A stretch of 36,594 nucleotides of DNA from Bacteroides sp. (lineage in GTDB: Bacteria; Bacteroidota; Bacteroidia; Bacteroidales; Bacteroidaceae), in the NCBI GenBank assembly GCA_019416685.1, contig DXWV01000073.1:1-36594 (forward strand), given 5' to 3'. The notes beneath the pieces are model-generated. The model was not told the origin of the DNA, did no database searches, and saw only the letters and a program-made list of their open reading frames with translations. The translations under genes and the position numbers were made by a program. Below, in pieces: positions 24,852 to 34,029 of the stretch. The first letter of the stretch is position 1. Every line of letters starts with the position of its first letter.

Positions 24852-25211
24852 ATGACTCAGATAAAAATAAAGCGGGTATATGAAGAACCTGCCGATACAG
24901 ATGGGTATCGCGTTTTGGTAGATCGTCTTTGGCCTCGGGGGATGAAAAAAGAGTATTTGAAATACGATGTTTGGGAAAAAGACCTCACTCCTTCTCCGGA
25001 TCTACGTAAATGGTTTCACGGAGATATTGCCGGCCATTGGAAAGAGTTTGCAGCAATGTATGAAAAGGAACTGGAGGACTCTGCTGCCATAAAGGAGTTT
25101 CTTACAAAAATAGCATCTTATAAAGTTGTTACTTTACTCTATGCTTCCAAAGAACCTGTATATAATCATGCTCGTATTTTACAACAATATTTAGAGACAC
25201 ATCTTAAGTAA
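24852..25211 (+). CDS. DUF488 family (YeaO-like) protein
   Basis: The 119-residue cytosolic protein starts at ATG 24852; an in-frame ATG at 24798 would add a non-conserved hydrophobic stretch. Family signatures are RVLVDRLWPRGMKKEYL, the WEKDLTPSPDLRKWF block and the C-terminal VTLLYASKEPVYNHARILQQYL. Biochemical role is unknown; the family is small, widespread and single-domain. It appears monocistronic, between the palindrome at 24620-24704 and the GH92 promoter. Confidence 0.9.
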   Translation: MTQIKIKRVYEEPADTDGYRVLVDRLWPRGMKKEYLKYDVWEKDLTPSPDLRKWFHGDIAGHWKEFAAMYEKELEDSAAIKEFLTKIASYKVVTLLYASKEPVYNHARILQQYLETHLK

Positions 25212-25302
25212 TAGTTACTTATTATCGTTTTTTTGCTATTTTTGCCCTTCGAGGCGTTAGTGTTTTTTGCTTTTCAGTTGTATTATATACTGTAAGAGGC
25301 CG

Positions 25303-25310
25303 TACTTTTG
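25303..25310 (+). promoter_or_regulatory. Promoter -7 element of the GH92 gene
   Basis: TACTTTTG fits TAnnTTTG, 49 bases before the GH92 start. A TTG at 25278-25280 is near the -33 position. Confidence 0.5.
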
Positions 25311-25359
25311 TCTTCTTAAAACTAATATGTATTGAAACATTTCAAAAAAACGAATAGAT

Positions 25360-27621
25360 ATGAGACTTATTTCTGCACTAATCGGATGCTCTTTGTTACT
25401 GGGAATGGCCGCTTGTACTCAGACATCTACATCGCAAGACTACACGGATTTTGTAAATCCTTTCATCGGTACCGGAGGACACGGACACACTTATCCGGGA
25501 GCGGTGGTTCCCAATGGTATGATCCAACCCAGTCCGGATACACGTATTTATCAGTGGGATGCCTGTTCGGGCTATTACTACAATGATTCTACCATCAATG
25601 GATTTTCGCATACTCATCTCAGCGGTACGGGTTGTGGTGATTATGGTGATGTACTATTGATGCCTACTGTAGGCAAACAGGACTATCACGCCATGGGTTC
25701 GGAAAGCCAGCAGATGGCTTATGCATCTGCTTTTTCACATCAGAATGAAACGGCTCAGCCGGGTTACTATTCTGTAGTACTGGATCGATACAATGTGAAA
25801 GCCGAACTTACGGCAACTAAACGCGCAGCTATTCATCGTTATACTTTTCCACAATCTGATGAATCAGGTTTTATTCTCGATTTAGACTATAGCCTGCAAC
25901 GCCAGAAGAATGAAGAAATGGAATTGGAGGTAATCAGCGACACGGAAATATGTGGACGTAAGAAAACGGTTTACTGGGCTTTTGATCAGTATATTAATTT
26001 CTATGTAAAGTTTTCTAAACCATTTACTTATACAATGGTGACTGATTCTATGGCGCTCGACGAAGGCGGTGCTTTGTTGCCTACCGCTAAAATTTTGCTG
26101 CATTTTAAAACCAAAGCCGGTGAAGAGGTGTATGTGAAAGTGGGTATTTCGGCTGTTGATATAGAAGGGGCACGCAAGAATGTAGAAGCTGAGATTCCTG
26201 AATGGGATTTTAACAGCGTTCGTAAAGCGGCCCGTACTTCCTGGAATGACTATCTTGCCAAAATAGATATTGACACTGATAACAAGGATCAGAAAACGAT
26301 GTTCTATACCGCTCTTTATCATACCGGTATGCAGCCTAATCTCTTCACTGATGTAGACGGCCGTTATCTGGGTATGGATTTGAAAGTTCATCAAGGTAGT
26401 GTGAACGAACCGATGTATACTATATTTTCTTTGTGGGATACGTTCCGTGCTTATCATCCGTTGATGACCATTATTGATCCCGATTTGAACGAAGCATTCA
26501 TCCGCTCTCTTATCCAAAAGCAACGTGAAGGTGGTGTATTCCCTATGTGGGAGTTGGCTGGTAACTACACCGGTACAATGATTGGTTATCATGCAGTGCC
26601 TGTCATCGTGGATGCTTATATGAAAGGATATCATAACTTTGATGTAAATGAGGCTTATAAAGCTTGTTTACGTGTGGCTGAGTATGATACGGCAGGGATT
26701 AAGTGTCCTCCGCTGGTACTGCCTCACCTGATGCCGCAGGCCAAATACTGGAAGAATAAAATTGGCTATGTACCTTGCGATAAAGATAATGAGGCTGTAG
26801 CCAAGGCGTTGGAATATGCCTACAACGACTGGTGTATTTCTGCATTTGCCGAGAGCCTTGGAGATGCTGCCAATCATGAGAAATATGCCAAATTTGCCGA
26901 AGGGTACAAAACTTATTTTGATCCGTCCACACGTTTTATGCGCGGACTTGACAGTAAGGGCAATTGGCGTACACCGTTTAACCCCCGCTCTTCTACACAC
27001 CGCAATGATGATTATTGTGAAGGAACAGCCTGGCAGTGGACCTGGTTCGTACCTCATCAGATTGACGGATTGGTTGAACTGATGGGGGGCCGCGAAGGTT
27101 TCATCAGCAAACTTGATTCATTGTTTACTGTAAGTTCTGCTTTGGAGGGTGAAAATACTTCAGCAGATATTTCCGGTCTGATCGGACAATATGCTCATGG
27201 CAATGAGCCCAGTCACCACATTATTCATATGTATAACTACGTAGGCCAGCCTTACAGAACACAGGAACTTGTAGACAGCGTATTGCAAACGTTGTATTTC
27301 AATGATCCGGATGGGCTTTCGGGCAATGAAGACTGTGGACAGATGTCTGCATGGTATATACTCAATGCGATGGGATTCTATCAGGTATGTCCCGGAAAAC
27401 CAGTGTATTCTATCGGTCGCCCTCTTTTCAACAAAGCTACGGTTAATCTAAAAGATGGTAAAAAATTCACAGTTATAGCTAAAAATAATAGTCGTGAGAA
27501 TAAGTACATCCAGTCTATGGCGTTGAATGGAAAACTGCTGGATGAACCTTTCTTTACACATCAGGATATTGTAGATGGTGGTATATTAGAACTAACAATG
27601 GGGAAGGTGATTAAAAATTAA
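25360..27621 (+). CDS. GH92 alpha-mannosidase lipoprotein
   Basis: The 753-residue lipoprotein has a signal ending GMAAC (Cys19). The family is calcium-dependent exo-alpha-mannosidases, mostly alpha-1,2, acting on N-glycans or yeast mannan. Signatures in order: VNPFIGTGGHGHTYPGA near the N-terminus of the mature protein, FSHTHLSGTGCGDYGD, LWDTFRAYHPL, EGTAWQWTW (E554), and GNEDCGQMSAWYILNAMGFY (E657, D658), which hold active-site acids of the family. The N-terminal beta-sandwich plus (alpha/alpha)6 barrel layout is complete. It has its own promoter and terminator, is not in a SusCD operon, and could work with the GH20 enzyme on host N-glycans. The linkage preferred cannot be read from sequence. 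Confidence 0.95.
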   Translation: MRLISALIGCSLLLGMAACTQTSTSQDYTDFVNPFIGTGGHGHTYPGAVVPNGMIQPSPDTRIYQWDACSGYYYNDSTINGFSHTHLSGTGCGDYGDVLLMPTVGKQDYHAMGSESQQMAYASAFSHQNETAQPGYYSVVLDRYNVKAELTATKRAAIHRYTFPQSDESGFILDLDYSLQRQKNEEMELEVISDTEICGRKKTVYWAFDQYINFYVKFSKPFTYTMVTDSMALDEGGALLPTAKILLHFKTKAGEEVYVKVGISAVDIEGARKNVEAEIPEWDFNSVRKAARTSWNDYLAKIDIDTDNKDQKTMFYTALYHTGMQPNLFTDVDGRYLGMDLKVHQGSVNEPMYTIFSLWDTFRAYHPLMTIIDPDLNEAFIRSLIQKQREGGVFPMWELAGNYTGTMIGYHAVPVIVDAYMKGYHNFDVNEAYKACLRVAEYDTAGIKCPPLVLPHLMPQAKYWKNKIGYVPCDKDNEAVAKALEYAYNDWCISAFAESLGDAANHEKYAKFAEGYKTYFDPSTRFMRGLDSKGNWRTPFNPRSSTHRNDDYCEGTAWQWTWFVPHQIDGLVELMGGREGFISKLDSLFTVSSALEGENTSADISGLIGQYAHGNEPSHHIIHMYNYVGQPYRTQELVDSVLQTLYFNDPDGLSGNEDCGQMSAWYILNAMGFYQVCPGKPVYSIGRPLFNKATVNLKDGKKFTVIAKNNSRENKYIQSMALNGKLLDEPFFTHQDIVDGGILELTMGKVIKN

Positions 27622-27644
27622 AAAGTAATAATTAAAAATTAAAG

Positions 27645-27692
27645 GGGCTGCACTGTAGATTGAGAGAATAACTATAGTGCGGCCCTTTTTTC
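27645..27692 (+). terminator. Terminator after GH92
   Basis: GGGCTGCACTGTAG (27645-27658) pairs with CTATAGTGCGGCCC (27672-27685), two G-T pairs, followed by six T. AT-rich copies of ATTAAAAATTAAA precede it. Confidence 0.88.
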
Positions 27693-27710
27693 CCCCTCTC
27701 TCTTTTTCAT

Positions 27711-27756
27711 TAATTTTCAATTTTCAACTTTCAACTTTCAATTTTCAATTAAATAA
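27711..27756 (+). repeat. Tandem heptad-like repeats, (TTTCAAT/C)n
   Basis: Five or six imperfect 7-bp units of the type TTTTCAA/CTTTCAA run in tandem just before the -7 element of the menaquinone operon. They resemble the heptad-lined hairpin at 30140-30227. Confidence 0.7.
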
Positions 27757-27759
27757 TTC

Positions 27760-27767
27760 TACCTTTG
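27760..27767 (+). promoter_or_regulatory. Promoter -7 element of the menaquinone operon
   Basis: TACCTTTG fits TAnnTTTG, with transcription expected near 27774 and the first start codon at 27795. The -33 region lies within the CTTTCAA tandem repeats. Confidence 0.6.
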
Positions 27768-27794
27768 CTGTCGGAACCCCAAAACCAATAAGTT

Positions 27795-29027
27795 ATGAAG
27801 TATAAATTATTAGTTCTTGATGTAGACGGAACGTTGCTCAATAGTGAAAAGGAGATCAGTAAGCGTACCCTTGCTGCTTTGTTGAAAGTACAGCAGATGG
27901 GAGTACGTATTGTATTGGCTTCCGGCAGACCTACATATGGTCTTATGCCCCTTGCTATGAAGCTGGAACTTGGAAATTATGGAGGCTTTATTCTGTCTTA
28001 TAATGGCGGACAGATTATCAATGCGCAAAATGGTGAACTTCTGTTTGAGCGTAGGATAAACCCCGAGATGTTGCCTTATCTGGAAAAGAAAGCACGCAAA
28101 AGCGGTTTCGCTATCTTTACCTATCATGACGACACTATTATTACCGATTCACCCGAGAATGAACACATACGCCGGGAAGCTGAGCTTAATGGCCTGAAGA
28201 TAATCCCGGAAACGGAATTTTCAATTGCAATAGACTTTGCTCCTTGCAAATGTATGCTTGTTAGTGACGATGAAGAAGCCCTTGTGGGGCTTGAAGAGCA
28301 CTGGCGCAAAAGACTGAACGGTGCGTTGGATGTATTCCGTTCCGAACCCTACTTCCTTGAAGTGGTGCCTTGCTCTATTGACAAAGCGAACACATTGGGA
28401 GCTTTGCTCGAAAAGCTGAGTATCAGTTCAGAAGAAGTTATCGCTATTGGTGACGGTGTTTGTGATGTTTCCATGATACAGTCTGCCGGACTGGGTATTG
28501 CTATGGGGAATGCGCAGGATTCAGTAAAGGTATGTGCTGATAGAATCACCGCTTCTAATGATGAGGATGGGGTAGCGATAGCCGTAGAAAAAGCAATCCT
28601 TTCAGAAATACGTCCGGCAGAAATTCCTCTGGACGAACTTAATCAGCGGGCTCGCCATGCCTTGATGGGAAATCTGGGTATTCAATATACCTATGCTTCT
28701 GAGGATAGGGTGGAGGCTACTATGCCGGTAGACGAACGTACCCGTCAGCCATTCGGCATCCTTCATGGAGGGGCCACTCTGGCACTGGCCGAAACAGTGG
28801 CAGGACTTGGCTCGATGATACTTTGTAACCCCGACGAAATAGTAGTAGGTATGCAAGTCAGCGGAAATCATATATCTTCTGCTCACGAAGGAGATACGGT
28901 GAGAGCTGTGGGAACGATTGTTCATAAAGGACGCTCTTCGCATGTCTGGAATGTGGATGTATTTACTTCTACGGCTAAATTGGTTTCTTCAATACGGGTA
29001 GTAAATAGTGTGCTGAAAAAAGGATGA
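27795..29027 (+). CDS. HAD-family phosphatase fused to hotdog thioesterase, probable DHNA-CoA hydrolase (MenI)
   Basis: The 410-residue fusion protein has two parts. Residues 1-265 are a Cof-type HAD hydrolase with D9 and D11 in LDVDGTLL, the ASGRPTYG motif and GDGVCDVSMIQSAG. Residues about 275-410 are a PaaI/YdiI-type hotdog thioesterase with H324 and catalytic-type E333 in ILHGGATLALAETVAG. The gene leads the men operon and overlaps menF by 4 bases (ATGA), so the thioesterase half is probably the 1,4-dihydroxy-2-naphthoyl-CoA hydrolase missing from the rest of the cluster. The job of the phosphatase half in this pathway is unclear; it could be a general sugar-phosphate or nucleotide phosphatase carried along. 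Both active sites look intact. Confidence 0.88.
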   Translation: MKYKLLVLDVDGTLLNSEKEISKRTLAALLKVQQMGVRIVLASGRPTYGLMPLAMKLELGNYGGFILSYNGGQIINAQNGELLFERRINPEMLPYLEKKARKSGFAIFTYHDDTIITDSPENEHIRREAELNGLKIIPETEFSIAIDFAPCKCMLVSDDEEALVGLEEHWRKRLNGALDVFRSEPYFLEVVPCSIDKANTLGALLEKLSISSEEVIAIGDGVCDVSMIQSAGLGIAMGNAQDSVKVCADRITASNDEDGVAIAVEKAILSEIRPAEIPLDELNQRARHALMGNLGIQYTYASEDRVEATMPVDERTRQPFGILHGGATLALAETVAGLGSMILCNPDEIVVGMQVSGNHISSAHEGDTVRAVGTIVHKGRSSHVWNVDVFTSTAKLVSSIRVVNSVLKKG

Positions 29028-30145
29028 TTAATACAGGAGAACAGGAAACCTATATCCTGGTGGATCGTTTTATTAAGATTGGATTATCTTTTGCCATGTA
29101 TCGTATACCGGGAGAGAAGGTTATTCATGTAATAGTACAGCTCAAGAGTAAAGCAAGTCTGTTTTATGATATAGAAGAGTTGAATGGACGAAGCGGTTTC
29201 GTGATAGCTCCTTTTCGGATAGGGAAGAATACACCGATTGTATTGCTGAGGCCGGATGAGGTACGTGAAATAAAGTTTGACTCAACAGAAGAATGTGTGG
29301 ATGATATAAAGCCGGATTATTATAATCCGGTAGCGGAGCGGGCGCTAAGGTCTGTTCGTTATGCATCGTGTACGGAGAAATACGTCGATTGCTTTAATGT
29401 CTTCATCAAGGCATTGCGTCAAAAACAGTTCGATAAGTTGGTACTTTCCCGTGATCAGAAACTGGATGTTCCATTGAAGTTCTCACCGGCAGCTGCTTTT
29501 CATGAAGCTTGCAATAAATACTTGTATTCATATGTCTATTTGTGCTATACTCCGCAGACCGGCGTATGGCTGGGCAGTACTCCGGAAATTATTCTTGCAG
29601 GAGAAAAAAATGAATGGAGTACAGTAGCGTTGGCGGGTACACAATCTCTTCAGAATGGAAAGTTACCGCAGGAATGGGATGATAAGAACCGGGAAGAACA
29701 AGAGTATGTTGCTTCGTATATCCGGAGTCAGCTTCTTTCTTTTAATATCCAACCTGTGGAATCTGGTCCTTATCCGGTATTTGCCGGAGCACTGTCTCAT
29801 TTGAAGACAGACTTCCATTTCTCATTGCCGGACAACAATAAATTGGGAGATTTGCTGAAACTGCTACATCCCACACCTGCCGTTTGCGGACTTCCCAAAG
29901 AGGAGGCATATCGGTTTATTCAGGATAATGAGAAGTACGACCGACGATATTACTCTGGTTTCATTGGTACATTGAATCCTGGTGGAAAGACTGATTTGTA
30001 CGTCAATTTACGTTGTATGAATATAAGCTCAGAACAATTGATTCTCTATGCCGGTGGCGGATTACTCGCTTCTTCCGAATTGGAAGACGAATGGCTGGAG
30101 ACGGAAAAGAAAATGCAAACGATGTTTAATCTAATTGATAATTGA
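29024..30145 (+). CDS. menF: Isochorismate synthase MenF
   Basis: The 373-residue cytosolic enzyme converts chorismate to isochorismate, the first committed step to menaquinone. The chorismate-binding fold is evident from FDKLVLSRDQKLD, WLGSTPEIIL, the central ALAGTQ, then LLHPTPAVCGLPKEEAYRFI and YYSGFIGTLNPGG. The Mg-binding end is YAGGGLLASSELEDEWLETEKK. The length is short for the family (E. coli MenF is about 431) because the N-terminal region is reduced, which is common in Bacteroidetes. Its ATG overlaps the stop of the HAD-thioesterase gene. The large repeat hairpin begins at its own last codons. Confidence 0.92.
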   Translation: MINTGEQETYILVDRFIKIGLSFAMYRIPGEKVIHVIVQLKSKASLFYDIEELNGRSGFVIAPFRIGKNTPIVLLRPDEVREIKFDSTEECVDDIKPDYYNPVAERALRSVRYASCTEKYVDCFNVFIKALRQKQFDKLVLSRDQKLDVPLKFSPAAAFHEACNKYLYSYVYLCYTPQTGVWLGSTPEIILAGEKNEWSTVALAGTQSLQNGKLPQEWDDKNREEQEYVASYIRSQLLSFNIQPVESGPYPVFAGALSHLKTDFHFSLPDNNKLGDLLKLLHPTPAVCGLPKEEAYRFIQDNEKYDRRYYSGFIGTLNPGGKTDLYVNLRCMNISSEQLILYAGGGLLASSELEDEWLETEKKMQTMFNLIDN

Positions 30146-30227
30146 TAGTTGACAGTTGACAATTGACAGTGGGCTGCGCTATGATACTGCATAGTAACTG
30201 TCAATTGTCAATTGTCAACTGTCAATT
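30140..30227 (+). repeat. 31-bp inverted repeat built of TTGACAR heptads between menF and menD
   Basis: The arms 30140-30170 and 30197-30227 are 31 bases each and pair fully, with only two G-T pairs. Each arm consists of four tandem heptads of the TTGACAA/TTGACAG type. The 26-nt loop itself contains CTATG/CATAG and starts GGGCTGC, like the GH92 terminator loop stem. No T tract follows, so transcription probably continues into menD. Confidence 0.9.
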
Positions 30228-30250
30228 AAACAACTTTCAACTAAATAAAA

Positions 30251-31945
30251 GTGTATACAGATAAGAAGAATATTCTCCAATTGGTGGCGTTGCTCGAAGC
30301 ACATGGAGTGACGAAGATCGTATTGTGTCCGGGAAGTCGTAATATTCCCCTTGTTCATACGCTGTCTACCCATCCTTCCTTTAAGTGTTATCCTGTAACA
30401 GACGAGCGCAGTGCCGGATTTTTCGCTATTGGGCTAGCTCTGAATGGTGGAGCACCTGCTGCTGTATGTTGTACTTCAGGTACAGCTTTGCTCAATCTGC
30501 ATCCGGCTGTAGCCGAAGCTTTTTATCAGAATGTTCCTTTGGTTGTAATCTCTGCCGACAGACCTGCAGCCTGGATAGGGCAAATGGATGGGCAAACTCT
30601 ACCGCAACCGGGCGTTTTTGGTACGTTGGTGAAGAAGTCCGTTAATCTTCCGGAGATCTATACGGATGAAGACGAATGGTATTGTAATCGTCTGGTTAAC
30701 GAAGCATTGCTGGAGACACATCATCATGGCAAAGGGCCGGTACATATTAATGTTCCTGTCACTGAACCAATATTCCGTTTCACTACTGAGACACTTCCTG
30801 AAGTACGTGTTATCACCCGTTATCAAGGTTTGAATATTTATGACCGGGATTATAACGATCTTATTCAACGACTCAATCAATATCAAAAGCGTATGATTAT
30901 TGTCGGGCAGATGAATTTGATTTATTTGTTCGAGAAAAAATATTCGAAGCTGCTTTATAAGCACTTCGCCTGGCTGACAGAGCATATTGGAAACCAGACC
31001 ATTCCCGGTATTCCTGTGAAGAATTTCGATGTGGCACTTTATGCTATGGATGAAGAAACGCAAGAAAAAATGGTGCCGGAGTTATTGATTACTTATGGCG
31101 GACACGTTGTATCCAAACGCTTGAAGAAGTTTTTGCGGAATAATCCTCCAAAAGAACATTGGCACGTATCTCCCGATGGAGAGATAGTAGATCTTTATGG
31201 TTCATTGACAACCGTGATAGAAATGGATCCTTTTGAATTTCTTGAGAAGATTGCATTTTTACTTGAGAACAAAACACCTCAGTATCCTTTGTTGTGGGAA
31301 AATTTCTGTAAAGCATTGCCGCAACCGGAGTTGCCTTACTCGGAGATGTCTGCTATTGGGGCATTGATAAAAGCATTGCCTGAACAGTGTGCTCTGCATC
31401 TGGCTAATAGTTCGACTGTACGTTATGCCCAGTTGTTTACTATTCCTGCTACGGTAGAAGTTTGTTGCAACCGGGGGACGAGTGGCATTGAAGGTTCTTT
31501 ATCGACTGCTGTTGGCTATGCTGCTGCTTCGGATAAATTGAACTTTGTGGTTATTGGCGATCTTAGCTTTTTCTACGATATGAATGCTTTGTGGAATGGA
31601 AATTTTGGTGCGAATCTGCGTATTTTGTTGTTGAATAATGGAGGAGGGGAAATTTTCCATACGCTTCCGGGGTTGGAAATGTCGGGTACGTCACACAAAT
31701 TTATTACTGCCGTTCATAAAGTATCTGCCAAAGGATGGGCGGAAGACCGTGGTTTCCTTTATCAGAAAGTGGAAGATGAGGTGCAATTGGAAGAAGCAAT
31801 GCAATTGTTTACACAACCGGAGCCTATGACACAACCGGTATTGGTAGAGGTCTTTACTAACAAGAATAAAGATGCAAGAATTTTGAAGGATTTTTATCAT
31901 CAGGCTGCCGGACGCGAAAGTGTGGCGGGTAAAGAAAATAAATAA
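30251..31945 (+). CDS. menD: SEPHCHC synthase MenD (ThDP-dependent)
   Basis: The 564-residue enzyme adds a succinyl semialdehyde unit from 2-oxoglutarate to isochorismate. The start is GTG 30251; the N-terminus then reads MYTDKKNILQLVALLEAHGV, normal for MenD. The catalytic-type E52 lies in TDERSAGFF after VLCPGSRN. The ThDP/Mg motif runs from G436-D437 (GDLSFFYDMNALWN ... ILLLNNGGG). Length and motif order are standard. It is separated from menF by the heptad hairpin spacer of about 105 bases and from menB by another repeat-bearing spacer. Confidence 0.95.
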   Translation: MYTDKKNILQLVALLEAHGVTKIVLCPGSRNIPLVHTLSTHPSFKCYPVTDERSAGFFAIGLALNGGAPAAVCCTSGTALLNLHPAVAEAFYQNVPLVVISADRPAAWIGQMDGQTLPQPGVFGTLVKKSVNLPEIYTDEDEWYCNRLVNEALLETHHHGKGPVHINVPVTEPIFRFTTETLPEVRVITRYQGLNIYDRDYNDLIQRLNQYQKRMIIVGQMNLIYLFEKKYSKLLYKHFAWLTEHIGNQTIPGIPVKNFDVALYAMDEETQEKMVPELLITYGGHVVSKRLKKFLRNNPPKEHWHVSPDGEIVDLYGSLTTVIEMDPFEFLEKIAFLLENKTPQYPLLWENFCKALPQPELPYSEMSAIGALIKALPEQCALHLANSSTVRYAQLFTIPATVEVCCNRGTSGIEGSLSTAVGYAAASDKLNFVVIGDLSFFYDMNALWNGNFGANLRILLLNNGGGEIFHTLPGLEMSGTSHKFITAVHKVSAKGWAEDRGFLYQKVEDEVQLEEAMQLFTQPEPMTQPVLVEVFTNKNKDARILKDFYHQAAGRESVAGKENK

Positions 31946-31984
31946 ATAGTACTTCAAATTTCATTCATACTATGGCAGCGTTTT

Positions 31985-32098
31985 ATTGAAACGCAAATGA
32001 TCGTAGATTTCGCGGATTAGATGGCTTACTGTATTTGAGGGACGATATTCTTTGCGTGAATTTGCGATAATCTGCGTTTCAATATACGATCATTTAAT
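31985..32098 (+). repeat. Intergenic imperfect palindrome between menD and menB
   Basis: ATTGAAACGCA (31985-31995) pairs with TGCGTTTCAAT (32073-32083), and AAATGATCGTA (31995-32005) can pair with TACGATCATTT (32085-32095). Inside are GATTTCGCGGATTA and several TTTGCG/CTGCG motifs of the kind seen in dispersed bacterial intergenic repeats. No gene is present in the 189-base spacer. Confidence 0.65.
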
Positions 32099-32134
32099 TA
32101 GGATATAGTACTTAATTTTATAAAAAAGAAGAAT

Positions 32135-32956
32135 ATGTCAGAAAGAAAATGGGAAACAATCAAAGAATACGAAGATATTCTTTTTGATTACTATAACGGC
32201 ATTGCCCGTATTACTATCAATCGTGAACGTTATCGTAATGCATTCACACCTACTACTACCGGCGAAATGAGTGATGCTATGCGTATTTGTCGTGAAGAGG
32301 CCTGTATCAGTGTGGTTGTGATTACCGGGGCAGGTGATAAAGCTTTTTGTAGCGGTGGCGACCAGAATGTGAAAGGTCGTGGAGGTTATATTGGAAAAGA
32401 TGGGGTGCCTCGTTTGAGTGTGTTGGATGTACAGAAACAAATTAGGAGTATCCCTAAACCTGTTATTGCTGCTGTAAATGGTTTTGCTATTGGTGGCGGA
32501 CATGTGCTTCATGTGGTGTGTGATCTTAGTATTGCATCGGAAAATGCTATCTTTGGACAGACGGGACCTCGTGTAGGTAGCTTCGATGCCGGTTTTGGGT
32601 CCTCATATCTTGCCCGTGTGGTAGGACAGAAAAAAGCACGTGAAATATGGTTCCTTTGTCGTAAGTATAATGCACAGGAAGCACTTGATATGGGATTGGT
32701 GAATAAAGTGGTACCTTTAGAGCAACTCGAAGATGAATATGTTCAGTGGGCAGAAGAGATGATGCAACTCAGTCCGCTTGCTCTTCGTATGATTAAAGCC
32801 GGATTGAATGCCGAGCTTGACGGACAGGCAGGTATTCAGGAGTTGGCGGGTGATGCAACAATGCTGTATTATATGACTGATGAGGCTCAGGAAGGAAAAA
32901 ATGCTTTTCTTGAAAAGCGTAAACCTGATTTTAAACAATATCCCAAATTGCCGTAA
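32135..32956 (+). CDS. menB: 1,4-dihydroxy-2-naphthoyl-CoA synthase MenB
   Basis: The 273-residue crotonase-fold enzyme cyclises O-succinylbenzoyl-CoA to DHNA-CoA. Signatures are CSGGDQNVKG, VNGFAIGGGHVLHVVCDLSIAS, and GQTGPRVGSFDAGFGSSYLARVVGQKKAREIWFLC. Q142-T143-G144 matches the QTG form found in bicarbonate-dependent (type I) MenB proteins, rather than the QTD form that carries its own acidic residue; this subtype call rests on that short motif. It has its own leader downstream of the menD-menB repeat; menC follows after 34 bases. Confidence 0.96.
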   Translation: MSERKWETIKEYEDILFDYYNGIARITINRERYRNAFTPTTTGEMSDAMRICREEACISVVVITGAGDKAFCSGGDQNVKGRGGYIGKDGVPRLSVLDVQKQIRSIPKPVIAAVNGFAIGGGHVLHVVCDLSIASENAIFGQTGPRVGSFDAGFGSSYLARVVGQKKAREIWFLCRKYNAQEALDMGLVNKVVPLEQLEDEYVQWAEEMMQLSPLALRMIKAGLNAELDGQAGIQELAGDATMLYYMTDEAQEGKNAFLEKRKPDFKQYPKLP

Positions 32957-32990
32957 TAAAGAAGATTGGTTTTCTTTAAAAGTAAATGCT

Positions 32991-34016
32991 ATGTACGATA
33001 TAAAGATTCATCCTCATAAGCTTTATTTTAAGCAGCCGGCGGGTACATCACGAGGTACTTATGTCACTCGTGATGTATGGTATCTTCATCTTACTTCTGA
33101 TATGTATCCCGATAGGGTAGGTATTGGTGAGTGTGCTCCGCTCCCTAAACTGAGCTGCGATGATATTCCTGATTATGAATCAGTCTTATCCCGAATCTGT
33201 AACCGTGTAGCTGCCGAAGGAACTTTTTCGGTAGAAGAACTTCGGGAGTATCCCTCTATTCTCTTTGGACTTGAAACAGCTTTCCGTCATCTGGAGGTAG
33301 GGAGTTTTGCACTTTGGAATACACCTTTTTCACGTGGAGAAGTTGGAATTCCTATTAATGGTCTTATCTGGATGGGCGATTACAAAAAAATGCTTGAACA
33401 GATTGAAATGAAGATGCAAACAGGATTCCGTTGTATCAAATTAAAAATAGGTGCTATCAATTTTGAGGAAGAACTGACTTTATTACGTTTTATTCGTTCT
33501 CATTTCTCTGCAAAGGAAATAGAGCTTCGTGTGGATGCCAACGGTGCTTTTTCTCCGGTTGATGCAATGGATAAGTTAAGCCGTTTGGCGGAGCTTGACC
33601 TACATTCCATAGAACAACCTATTCGTGCCGGACAATGGGAGGAAATGGCGCGTCTTACTGAGACCAGCCCTCTACCTATCGCATTAGATGAAGAGTTAAT
33701 CGGAATCAATATCTTAGAAGATAAGCGACGTTTGCTTGAACAGATTCGCCCTCAATATATTATATTGAAACCATCCCTTCATGGAGGTATTGCCGGTGGT
33801 AACGAATGGATCCGTCTGGCTGAGGAGCAAAATATTGGCTGGTGGATTACTTCTGCTCTCGAATCTAATATTGGATTGAATGCTATTGCTCATTGGTGTG
33901 CTACATTTAATAATCCTTTGCCACAGGGACTTGGTACCGGTGCCTTGTTTACTAATAATATAGAGATGCCTCTTGAAGTAAGGAAAGATTGCTTGTGGTA
34001 TTCTGTAACACGTTAA
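32991..34016 (+). CDS. menC: o-Succinylbenzoate synthase MenC
   Basis: The start is set at ATG 32991, after the menB stop; an earlier in-frame ATG at 32880 would lie inside menB and adds non-family sequence. The 341-residue enolase-superfamily enzyme dehydrates SHCHC to o-succinylbenzoate. The full catalytic set is visible: K150-x-K152 (KLKIG), metal ligands D182 (VDANGAF), E208 (SIEQP) and D233 (ALDEEL), and K260 (ILKPSLHGG). The N-terminal capping domain includes GIGECAPLP. The menE start lies 13 bases after its stop. Confidence 0.93.
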   Translation: MYDIKIHPHKLYFKQPAGTSRGTYVTRDVWYLHLTSDMYPDRVGIGECAPLPKLSCDDIPDYESVLSRICNRVAAEGTFSVEELREYPSILFGLETAFRHLEVGSFALWNTPFSRGEVGIPINGLIWMGDYKKMLEQIEMKMQTGFRCIKLKIGAINFEEELTLLRFIRSHFSAKEIELRVDANGAFSPVDAMDKLSRLAELDLHSIEQPIRAGQWEEMARLTETSPLPIALDEELIGINILEDKRRLLEQIRPQYIILKPSLHGGIAGGNEWIRLAEEQNIGWWITSALESNIGLNAIAHWCATFNNPLPQGLGTGALFTNNIEMPLEVRKDCLWYSVTR

Positions 34017-34029
34017 TTATTGATTTGTC

